From: Protonemura montana
Lineage: Eukaryota > Arthropoda > Insecta > Plecoptera > Nemouridae
DNA: 64,000 nt
Direction of reading: 5' to 3'
Assembly (NCBI GenBank): GCA_947568835.1
Contig: OX387610.1
Coordinates: forward strand, 1,924,501 to 1,988,500
Positions 1 to 12,400 of the stretch are shown piece after piece. The notes under the pieces are model-generated. The model was given only the letters and a program-made list of their open reading frames with translations, had not been told where the DNA came from and did no database searches. The translations under genes and the position numbers were made by a program. How positions within the stretch are numbered: position 1 is the stretch's first letter; each line of letters opens with the position of its first letter.

Positions 1-149
1 AGCTTTGCTTAACGTTAAAAACTGCACACATTAAAGAGAGCTGATGACAGGGATATTCCAGTCCCAATAAATACAATTTTACATTGAACATTTGAAACTA
101 TTATAATGGTGAAAAAATACATTTGAATTGGCCATTTTACAAGATGGTT

Positions 150-445
150 CCTGAAGCATGACAGGAAAGGATAGTTTTTAGACTCATGTCTACTTGACGT
201 AACCTGAGCACTAGTTTTTACAAGAACTATTTGAACTTGGTTATGAATGCTAAGTGAAGAACAACTCATTTTACTTTATCTATTACTTTATCAAGGGTTA
301 AAGCAGTCAAGTTTTTACACTAAACATTAAATTAATTGTCAGGACTGCTCTAACCCTTCATAAAGTAACAGGTACAAGTTACAAAACGTCGGGAAATTTA
401 GTTGTTCTTCACTTAGCATTCAAAACCCAGTTGAAATAGATTATG
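150..445. mobile_element. Palindromic short dispersed repeat
   Basis: The sequence AAGTAACAGGTACAAGTTAC ... CTTCACTTAGCATTCAAAAC at 359-432 has its complement partner at about 160-275 (TGAATGCTAAGTGAAGAACA). Other copies of this family are at 6075-6195, 9025-9145, 16838-16965 and 27655-27890. No coding capacity. Confidence 0.65.
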
Positions 446-484
446 TCAGAGCTGATTTAGGTTAGGTTGGAGAACGGCACTCAC

Positions 485-3400
485 CTCCTCGATGAGGCTT
501 TGCACTTCCGCCAGCGGCTCTACGAGGGCGCGCTGCATGAGATGACGTAGCGCTTCCTGCAGCGCCGGCGCCGGCCAGGAAGCGCCGCTCGAAGTCAGCG
601 CCGCCAACGCGGTCAAGGTGGCGCGACGAACACCTGACGCGGCGTGCGAGAGAAACGGCCAGAGTCGCGGCGCGACATCGCTCACGGTCTGCTCACTGCA
701 TGGAACGATTAGGTTCGTTAGTTATTACCTGTTTTTATTACGTAATTAGCGCATTGATATAGATTTTGTTTGATTTTTTGTGTTTTGTCAAAGGGTCAAG
801 TGGCACTGGTCTGATGGCGTCGGTGAATGAGTGGTTGATGATGAACCTAACATAGCCTAGAAGGGTAAAGGGGAAGCCCAGTGCAGGCACTTAGCCTACT
901 CCTGTCAAAGACCAAGGGGACCACCGGCTTAACGTCCCTTCCGAAGGACGGTACCATACTTCGGAACCTGTTTGGGTGCTGAGTCACACAAACGTCAAGG
1001 CTTCTGATGAATGTCTCATCCCTGCCAATGGCATCAAAGACAACTCTTATGCAAAAATATTCATTTATGTTTGCAAACAAGAACTCTGCTAGCGGATCTG
1101 GTCAGCAACCAGAACGGAACGACTTACGGCCCTTCGATTGTAATTTTTGTCACATGACGCATAAAGAATTAATTTTTTTACGGATATTAAAACATTTTTG
1201 TGAATTTATGTGTTTGATATATTCTCAAGGAGTTTGTTGCTCTTTTAAATCATTGGACCACGTCTGGTTCCCTCAGAAGAACTGGTTCGGAAGTATTTCC
1301 GACCTCACCCATGAATTTAAAGAAGCACATACATTGCAAGAATATATACATTTTAATACACTCTTTATCAATGTACTCTCTACCAGCTAATACATTTTTA
1401 TCAATATCTAGCTCAGGAAAACATTTTCATAGCGATTTTAGTGAAAAAAATAATGTAAAATTCTAATAACTTTCTGGTTTTTCATATTTACTTGACAGAT
1501 GACATCGGTTAAAATTTCATCAACTCTGACATTCCAGCCAGCTGTAATCCCACAAATGGCTGTGAATGAGAAAACAATACAACAACAACAAAAACTTTGT
1601 ACAGAATCAAACTTACTTTAGGAATACCTTTCAAATTCTGTATAAAAATCACAAAGCATAATTATTCGATACAACTTTATGAAACTACCCAAATTCTAAT
1701 GGCGTGTAGAAAGAAAAAGTCGAGGTCGAAGAGTGGTACATGCAAGAGTGGTGGGAGAAGGCGACTGGTAAGAATTATTCAAATTATTTCTGTCCTGTCA
1801 AGATTTTTGCCACGGTCTGGTATTGATTGACTTTTTTCATTGAAGTTGGATTAAGGGTCATTTTGAAAATGTAGATGTTCACCATATAGGTTTGTTCGAC
1901 CTTTAAAATTCTTTTAATTTTGTTAAAATCAACGGGACTTACTTCAATTTCTACTCCTGCTAATTCATATTAGCACCAGAAGTCAATTCAACAAAAAACT
2001 GACACTTACGTCACTTTTAAATCAAGTGGAGGTCATTTAAAACTTCCTTACATATATGTTTGCCTCGAGAAACCTGTCAATTTCATAATTAACCATTTCC
2101 TGTCAGAGAATTTCAAAAATTTCAAAATGTAAGCATATTTATCCTTTAATTATTTTATAATTATGGACACTAATAACCTCTTGAAAATTGTCATTTGGTT
2201 GTACCCTCCATAGTCTTTTTCTTGCCTGCAACACATTTTCCAATATGCCCCTCCATTTCTCTCACTCTCAAAAACGTGTATACATTGTTTTCAGAACGGA
2301 TTCATAAAATTCTTTCTGTATAAACTGAAAAATTGCACGTGCCCGGTGAAACACGTGACAGAGGTGGCGAAGAAAGCGGGAAGAGAGTGGTGCACGTTGT
2401 CGTTAAAAGAAAGACAAGCCTGGGCGGACAAATAACAAGATGACGAAGACGGCTCAACATTTTCTATTAGTATTCATATTCCAATTCCAACCATCAATTT
2501 CTTAGCTTCGATGTATTTTTATTTTTGTACTTCAAATTATTCGTTTATTTTACTGAGATTATTTCTAATTTACTTTGTTTGACTTCTGAAATTTTAAAAT
2601 TATTTTTATGACAAAAAAAAAACCCCCGTTTTGCGTATTTTATTTCGATTGCAAATGAGATAGGTAGTTAGATACACGATTATGTGAGTGTTCAGCTGGT
2701 TGAGTATAATAATATTAAATGTAATTACTAATTAGAATGAATTTCAGACAACTGCATTTAGTTGATGAGATGAGATAATATAGAATTGAAACAAATTAGC
2801 CATCACTGTCAAAGACTTGAGCAGGCCTAGCAGTTATTTCAGGTTATACGAGGCTTTTCAAACCAGACCAATGAAGGATTCAAGCTTTTCAATAAATTTT
2901 GTCTCGTAACTCACGCATGTGATCTTTCCAAGGGTAGCAACAACCTTTCCTCGCACGAACTAACTAATCAGGGTTTCGCTCAAACATAAACACCATCGGG
3001 TATCATTCTTCGTTGCCACATGTTGCCACCTCGTTTGTTCCGCATAAACTTAAACTTAAAGTTTTTTTTCTGACTAATACCTACTCATGACCATAAGTTT
3101 AACAGAGATACTTCTTAATGACATCGTCGAATGTCTGATTTGATTGATTTGTGTTGTTTAACGACGAACTGTAAGGACAACGGGTCATGCGGCGCTGGTC
3201 TAATGGCGTCGGTGAATGAGTGGATGATGATGAGGATGATGATTAATCTAGCCTAGTTTATGAGGCCAACCATAAAAAAAAGCCTGTTTCACGTTTCGAT
3301 TTGGCGTGTTGGAAACACCGGTTCTCATGAGTCACAAAAGTTAAGCAACTTTGCGCTCGGTCAGGTATTGGATGGGTGACCATCATACACATGACCAGTT

Positions 3401-6400
3401 CTGTTCGGGAGAGACGTTGGAGGGATGAAAGTTAAGCAACACTGCGCTGGGTCAGGTATTGGATGGGTGACCATCATACACATGACCAGTTCTGTTCGGG
3501 AGAGACGTTGGAGGGATGAAAGTTAAGCAACACTGCGCTGGGTCAGGTATTGGATGGGTGACCATCATACACATGACCAGTTCTGTTCGGGAGAGACGTT
3601 GGAGGGATGAAAGTTAAGCAACACTACGCTGGGTCAGGTATTGGATGGGTGACCATCATACACATGACCAGTTCTGTTCGGGAGAGAGGCTGGAGGGATG
3701 AAAGTTAGTCTAGCAACTTCAATCGCCTTGCTTATCAACCTCTTGACAGCATGGATTTGTGGAGGAATCCTGTTGTTTGCGCACCGGGTTTCCCCTTCTC
3801 CTTTCTAGGCTAGGTTAGGTTCATCATCATCCACTCATTCACCGACGCCATTAGACCAGTGCCACATGACCAGATGTCAAAACAGTTCGTCGCCAAAAAG
3901 CACGAATCAATCGAATCCATATAACAAACTACCTAAGAACGCCAGAAACTGAAACGTGTTGAAAAAGTGACCACGAAATAAAATCACGCAAAACGACGCA
4001 AAAATTTGCAATCAATTTACAAAAATATTGTTTGACTCACTGCAGCTTGGCTCCGTCCTGTGCCAACAGCGCAGCCAGCAGCCCGAGGAAGCTGCTGCAC
4101 GCGGCCGCGAGCTCGTCTTGGTCTCTCAGAAGCTCCCAGAGCCGCGCGACCGCAGCCGCGACCTGATCTGGTGTGAGGTACGGAGCCGCGGGGAGCAGCG
4201 CGGCCACCGCCACCGCGCCCACGTCGTCTACATCGTCACCCAGGCCCGCCAACACGGGGGGGAAGACACGTGGCAGCAGCGAGACTACGCTCTCCTGAGG
4301 AATAGCGGTAGTGAGGTTAGATTGTAGGTCGCTTTTTATCAAATTTGTTGAACTATAAGTTGGATCTCTAGCTCACAGAAACATCTAAATTTCACTGCAT
4401 GTGATTGGAAGTCGTCATGGCAACAGTTTCAACAAAATGTTCAACTATAAGTTGGATCTCTAGCTCACAGAAACATCTAAATTTCACTGCATGTGATTGG
4501 AAGTCGTCATGGCAACAGTTTCAACAAAATGTTCAACTATAAGTTGGATCTCTAGCTCACAGAAACATCTAAATTTCACTGCATGTGATTGGAAGTCGTC
4601 ATGGCAACAGTTTCAACAAAATGTTCAACTATAAGTTGGATCTCTAGCTCACAGAAACATCTAAATTTCACTGCATGTGATTGGAAGTCGTCATGGCAAC
4701 AGTTTCAACAAAATGTTCAACTATAAGTTGGATCTCTAGCTCACAGAAACATCTGAATTTCACTGCATGTGATTGGAAGTCGTCATAGCAACAGTTTCAA
4801 CAAAATGTCCAACTATAAGTTGGATCTCTAGCTCACAGAAACATCTGAATTTCACTGCATGTGATTGGAAGTCGTCATGGCAACAGTTTCAACAAAATGT
4901 TCAACTATAAGTTGGATCTCTAGCTCACAGAAACATCTAAATTTCACTGCATGTGATTGGAAGTCGTCATGGCAACAGTTTCAACAAAATGTTCAACTAT
5001 AAGTTGGATCTCTAGCTCACAGAAACATCTAAATTTCACTGCATGTGATTGGAAGTCGTCATGGCAACAGTTTCTACAAAATGTTCAACTATAAGTTGGA
5101 TCTCTAGCTCACAGAAACATCTAAATTTCACTGCATGTGATTGGAAGTCGTCATGGCAACAGTTTCAACAAAATGTTCAACTATAAGTTGGATCTCTAGC
5201 TCACAGAAACATCTAAATTTCACTGCATGTGATTGGAAGTCGTCATGGCAACAGTTTCAACAAAATGTTCAACTATAAGTTGGATCTCTAGCTCACAGAA
5301 ACATCTGAATTTCACTGCATGTGATTGGAAGTCGTCATAGCAACAGTTTCAACAAAATGTCCAACTATAAGTTGGATCTCTAGCTCACAGAAACATCTGA
5401 ATTTCACTGCATGTGATTGGAAGTCGTCATGGCAACAGTTTCAACAAAATGTTCAACTATAAGTTGGATCTCTAGCTCACAGAAACATCTAAATTTCACT
5501 GCATGTGATTGGAAGTCGTCATGGCAACAGTTTCAACAAAATGTTCAACTATAAGTTGGATCTCTAGCTCACAGAAACATCTAAATTTCACTGCATGTGA
5601 TTGGAAGTCGTCATGGCAACAGTTTCTACAAAATGTTCAACTATAAGTTGGATCTCTAGCTCACAGAAACATCTAAATTTCACTGCATGTGATTGGAAGT
5701 CGTCATGGCAACAGTTTCAACAAAATGTTCAACTATAAGTTGGATCTCTAGCTCACAGAAACATCTAAATTTCACTGCATGTGATTGGAAGTCGTCATGG
5801 CAACAGTTTCAACAAAATGTTCAACTATAAGTTGGATCTCTAGCTCACAGAAACATCTGAATTTCACTGCATGTGATTGGAAGTCGTCATGGCAATAGTT
5901 CCAACTATTACTTCAACTAGGAGGCGAGATTTTGGTAAAACTAGACTTAAATTCCTTCAAAATGACAAAGGCTAACGGCTGGTCGGAATTGAATGGAAAA
6001 ATTACACAAGACACAGTTAAATGTGGGTGTAGAAACTAACATGAAATGAAATGAAAAACATCGAAGAGAGACGTTAACTTGTTTCGTCCTTGATAAAGTA
6101 ACAGGTACAAGTTACGAAACGTTGGGAAATTTAGTTGTTCTTCACTTAGCATTGAAAACCCAATTGAAATAGTTTTCGTCAAAACTAGTGCTAAAGGTAA
6201 GATTTATTTAATTTAATTTATTTGTTTTTGTTTTTCTTTTAACATTTGGTACAAATAATATAGAGATAACATATCTGATCCACTCCTACATACAATTTTT
6301 CGGTGATAATATATAATATATAATATATAATATATAATATATAATATATAATATATAATATATAATATATAATATATAATATATAAGATCAAACATAGTA

Positions 6401-9400
6401 ATTTGTCATTCAATAATAGTTTCTAGTTCTAGTTCTCTCAGTCTGGCTTTCAGGAGTTTGGCTGTATCTGGCCACGGGCTTACCACCCTCTCTGGTAGGT
6501 CGTTCCACTGTTTGGCTGCTGTCGGAATAAACGCAAACTTTCCAATGTTGGTCTTATATCCATTCTCCTGTAGCTTAAAACAGTGGTCCTTCCTTCCAGT
6601 GCGTGTAGCCCTGATCAGCTGCTGCCCAATCTCCTGATCAAATAGACATGAGTCTAAAAACCATAGCATCATTATTTAAATAATTAGAGCTAATTTAGCT
6701 AACTTTCCTATCTTAAGCTAACTTAATCTAACCCAGTTGAAAGTGTTTACCTGTTTGACAGCTAGGAGGTACTTGATGCCGAGCAGACCACCGTGCCGGG
6801 CTTCCCACTCCGGCTGGGTGATCAACTGAAGTAGCACCTGCAGCACCTGCTCCTCACCCTCTGCAGACATCAGCCGCAGGATGGTACCTGCAACATCCGT
6901 CAACTGCCGTTGATAAACAATACATGGAAACAGCCTGTGGGAAAAAAATCCATATCCGATCACTGAATCATTGGTTTACTTCGAAAGACTTGAAGTTTAT
7001 TAAGGATTCAGCAGAAGTCACTGCTGTACGACTTCAAGCTTGTGGTTTTAGATGGTCATTTTGCCTCCATCTACTTTTTTTGGGGGGACCAGATCATATT
7101 TTTTTTTCTTAAATTGGGGTTGGTAAGAATTGTGTAGCCAATAAGCAAATAAGTCTCTTTTAGCTCATAATTTTTCTGAAAAATTCTTTAAAAAAAAATA
7201 TCTAATGGATATTGGTGGATACAACTAATAGGAAATGCTATATAAAATGGTTGGCTTGAGTATTTTTTTTTTTTAAATGTAGTTTGGTAGTAAATTCTCC
7301 GCTAGAGATCACGAAAGCTCGGTAAGATACTGTGTTTTTATGCATTATTAATCGAGACAGCGTTCCTCATCTCTAGCGAAAGAGCCGCGATCGAAACCGT
7401 GACGTCCCACGACTCACCCAACGCTTGCGCGCATGTCTCGCGTACCGGCGCCACCACCTGGTCGGCGACAAAGTCCCCGAATCGATCCAACGCGAGGACG
7501 CAGAGCAGCCTCAACGCGAGATCGTGAAGCCAGGCCTGGTGAGCTCGCTCCGTCGCGGCGCGACCAGCGTCTCCGGGCTTGCCGGCGCCGCGACCGGCAA
7601 GGCGGAGGATCTCGCGCAGACCCGTCGCGGCGCCGTGTCGAGTCTCCCAGCTCGCGCTCAACAGGTCTTGTGCGAGACGGTCGCAGAAACCCTCCAGCGG
7701 CCAATCGACGGCCTGGACACGAGGGACGTGGTTTTCACAGGGAACGCATAAAAAACACACAAAAGTTTGATTTGTTGTGTTTAGCGACGCACTGTTTTGA
7801 TAACGGATCATGCGGCACTGGTCTAATGGCGTCGGTGAATGAGTGAATGATGATGAGGATGATGAACATAACGTACCCTTGAAGAGAGGAGGGGAAACCT
7901 AGTACCGGCACGTAGCCTACTCCTGTAGCCTACTCAAGGGGACCACCAGCTTTACGTTCCTTCCGAAGGACAGTACAAGGTGAACAACAGGATTCCTCCA
8001 CAAATCCATGCTGTCGAGAGGTTGATAAGCAAGGCGAGTGAAGTTGCTGTACTAACTTTCATCCCTCCAACCTCTCTCCCGAACAGAACTGGTCATGTGT
8101 ATGATGATCACCCACGCAATACCTGACCCTGCGCAGTGTTGCTTAACTTTCATCTCTCCAATCTCTCTCCCGAACAGAACTGGTCATGTGTATGGTCACC
8201 CATCCAATACCTGACTCAGCAAAGTATTGCTTAACTTTTGTGATCTTATGAGAACCGGGGTTTCCAACAGGACAAACCGTTCGGCCAGGAGATCATTGAA
8301 TGTTTATAACAAGTGTAGGGACCAAAGCCGAGTCACAATTTGCGAAGACAATTGAACATAAGCACTATGTTAGTTTGATGGTAGCTTCAAAGCCATAGAT
8401 TGTTGCAGTGTGATAAATCTTTTAGAATCTTATTTTTCACTACAAGAACCAGCTAGAAGCCAACACAGAATATAATCGTGAATTAACCTCAAGGAAACAC
8501 GAGACTCACATCACCCCAAGAGCCGGTGCCGTCCGGCACAGCTTCCTGCGCCACGTCGTCGACGTCTTCTCGGCACGGCCGCTTGGCCTCGGGTTCCCCG
8601 GGATCTCGGAGCCTGGCGCCGGCCTGCCTCGCCTTGCGTCGCGCCCGGTTCCGTTCTCGGCAACTCAACCCGCGAGCAAAGACAGCTCCCACCTCCGTCT
8701 GGAGACATACGGGAGACTTGGGCATGGAACGAAGAGACTTCTGCTGTCAGTGAATGATGTCGACCAGTAGACATACTTTTCCCTTTTGAACACTAGAAAT
8801 GTGCTGTGAAATCTGATTGAAATTGCAAACGCTTGCAATGCATGGAGTATTTTATTATTACAAACACCAATGAAACACTAGAACTGTCTCTTTTAATGTC
8901 GGCCACTTTGCTTTTGTGCTGAAGTACATGTAATGTAAATATCACTTAGCGACCACCTGATAAATGGGGATTTATCCGTGTCCTTGCTAATTTTTATAAT
9001 TTTTTTGTTTCTCTTGTTATTGGAAAATTGTCAGCACTGCTCTCACCCTTGATAAAGTAACAGGTACAAGTTACGAAACGTTGGGAAATTCAGTTGTTCT
9101 TTACTTAGCATTCAAAACTCAGTTGAAATAGTTTTTGTCTAAAAACTATCAATCCATATCCTAAGTTGATAATAAACTATTTACTATTGTACTACATGAC
9201 TATTGACAAATAAGAAACTATTAAATGTATTGTTTAGGTATCGGATTGTTCATGTATTGGTAGTGTATTTGCTCAGGTACAAGATTGGATTGTAGGGTTT
9301 GTTCTAATAGAGAAAAATTTAGCTCAATTGTTGTGATCAAGGTTTTTTCAGTCAAATTTTTACAATTGATCGAGGTACAGATCAATGAATTATACAAGGG

Positions 9401-12400
9401 AGTAATAGGTTCCAAAATTGGAATAGTCAAAAATCCTCTGATGTAAATATTATATGGAGAGAATTCATAGGTAATGCCATTAGAGAAGAATATGTACCTT
9501 CAAAGGTGTTTAAGGAAAATGAAGATTCAGCTTTAACTATGTTTGGTAATACCGTTGAGTGTAGGTTATAGGTAGAGAAACAACGTCAATGTTACAGTCT
9601 CTGCGTGAAAGATGGCCGCCAAATGACCACCTTACCGACAAAAATGCAGAGTATTGGAACACCCTGTTAAGTGGAGCCACTGTCGCATGAAATTTAATTT
9701 CGATATTTCTAGTAGATTACTCGCTTTTTAATATCGTTACGTGTATATCAATCGTTGAGGTAAACATTGATGGAGATTTTTTGAGCATGAAAAGTCTCAA
9801 AAGCGAGTTAACCTACGAGAAATATCGAAATTAAAATTCATACGACAGTGGCTCCACTTAACGTGACGTTCCGGTACTCTGCATTTTTGTCGGTAAGGCA
9901 GTCATTTTTCACGCAGAGACTTTAACATTGACGTTGTTTCTCTACCTAGAACCTACACTCAACAGTAATACACTTTATAAGACAGTCACTGCTCGCACGA
10001 AACTCCTCGACGGCCAGAATTTAACGAACCTTGCCGGCGTTCTGGTCTGCCGACGGCGTGCTTTGCCTGAGATCGTCGGTGCAGAAGATGTCGGACATGT
10101 CGATGCCTACTTTAGCGGCCGAGTCCAATCCAAGCCTGGCGTTCAGTTGCTGCCGTTGCAGAGCCATCTTTGCTCGCAAATCTATCGCATCTGTAACGAG
10201 TAATAGTAGGTTGACACTTCCTCTGTTGATTAATTACTTCCCTCAACTAGGAATCCCTTATACCGCCCGGCAAAAACTGGAATATATGTGCCTGCAGAGC
10301 TCAGTTGGTGGAGCAGCTGGCCGGCAATTGGGAGGTACTGGGTGTAGAGGGTAACCCTGCAGAATGTTGCAAGTTTCATATGCAATGCAAATTACAGTTT
10401 TATCAAATTTCTTCAATGCATTTTTTTCTAAACCTAGGAACCTAAGCCCTTATTAGATCCACCAATCTCATCTAATCAAACCTAACCTTATCTAATCTAA
10501 TCAAAAAAAATTTTAATTTTTTAAAATTTGGTACAGAAATTCAAATTTCTAGAAGCGGTTGTTTTTAGGTCTGTTTGGGCTTGGGTTTGAGGGTTCATCA
10601 CAATGATTTGCTGTCCTGATCAAAGATCAGTACATAAACTTTGGTCCTGATCGCATTTTTCTGTGATTTCTAACAATTTTTCCAGGCATTTTCCAGGAGA
10701 GACTGCCAATAAAAGGCCACAGAAAAGAGACATTTTACTATCATATTGATAAAGTTGCATGCCTACACAATTAGTAACAAAACTAGATTAAAGTGGAAAT
10801 ACTTAGATTACTTTCACGAACTAAAGATTACCTAACGATTACCTGCCTAACGATTAACTAATTGCACTAAAGTTTTACTGACATTAAAACATTAACGTTT
10901 TACTGACATTACTGACATTATGGATTTTGCATGTTTTGCATATTTTGGCATTTGTTCTTGCATTTATTGAGGTTTGATTTTGCATAACTATCCTATCTCT
11001 AGTTATCAGCATTTCAAATAATAAAATACCTTGCACATTTGACATGTATTTGCAATTTAAATTAGATTTCACACAAGTAATGCTATTGGAGCAAGGACAT
11101 TGTCTTCCTCGTGATATGCAATCTCGCATGCAAAGCTTTTTCTGTCAGCGCACCAATTAGATAGTAAAAACCAGTTCGCTGTTCACACAAGTGGCCTATT
11201 TCTGGCTTGCCTAAGTGTTCAGCAAATCAGTCTATAGGTACAGTCAGAAAACCAGTTCGCTGTTCACACAAGTGGCCTATTTCTGGCTTGCCTCGAGTGT
11301 TCAGCAAATCAGTCTATAGGTAAAGTCAGAAAACCAGTTCGCTGTTCACACAAGTGGCCTATTTCTGGCTTGCCTCGAGTGTTCAGCAAATCAGTCTATA
11401 GGTAAAGTCAGAAAACCAGTTCGCTGTTCACACAAGTGGCCTATTTCTGGCTTGCCTCGAGTGTTCAGCAAATCAGTCTATAGGTACAGTCAGAAAACCA
11501 GTTCGCTGTTCACACAAGTGGCCTATTTCTGGCTTGCCTCGAGTGTTCAGCAAATCAGTTTATAGGTAAAGTCAGAAAACCAGCGCTAAGGTTAAACGAT
11601 TTCTGCAAAGTCACCGCCAAACGACTTCTTTACCGATTTAAAAATTGAGCATGCTACCAGTTGCCGTAGCTACTAGTCTAATCTTTCCCAAGCAACGCCA
11701 GCCATGCCATTACCTACCCAGCATTATTATACATCATCAAAACTAAAGCCAACTCTTTCCAAGGCTTACTTCCCGTTATTGCTCGACACATAGTCAGCAA
11801 TCTTGCGATTTTACAAAACAAATTTCAGACTGGTTTTGTAGCCATGTTACTCTGAACCAGTTTCTAGTATTTTTTAAAAAATAAACCCGTCTTATTTCGT
11901 TGTTTTGTAATGTGCCATAGGGCTGGAATATCAAATACGTTGATTGGAAATTCTTTGCTAAACGTTTCGGCTGTTGCCTTTATCGCTGTAGAGAAGAGAC
12001 GGATCAGTCTCCAGTGATAAGACCGAAACGTTAACGAACAAGTATCCACAATCTCGGCCTGTCACTCAACGCTCAGTAAGTTCCGTACTCTCTCCTTACT
12101 TTCCCAATCAACATATTCCCTATCTTATTTCCTACCATAATAAGGCTCGTGCTGATAAAATTATCTTCAATCGCCTCGTAAAACCAGCGTCAGTTTACTA
12201 GATTTCAAGTAGAAAACAAATCAATGTAATCGAGAAGAACGAATTATGAAAAGATGAGCCAACTCACCAAGAACCTCTTCGACGACGTCGTACTCGGAAC
12301 CTTCCGAACCCATCAAATGCTTGCCGTTGGCCAAAACCAAGCCGATGTCGAACTTCTGGAAGGTCATACGGCCGGCCAATTGGGCCTCGTCCTGCTCCTT

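Noticed and set aside
1007..1390. 127-codon open frame
   Set aside because: It overlaps the headless SINE flank and shows no domain, signal or composition typical of a protein.
7414..7846. Several Arg-rich open frames opposite and alongside BTAF1 exon 7
   Set aside because: They are shadows of a GC-rich exon; only the BTAF1 frame has homology.
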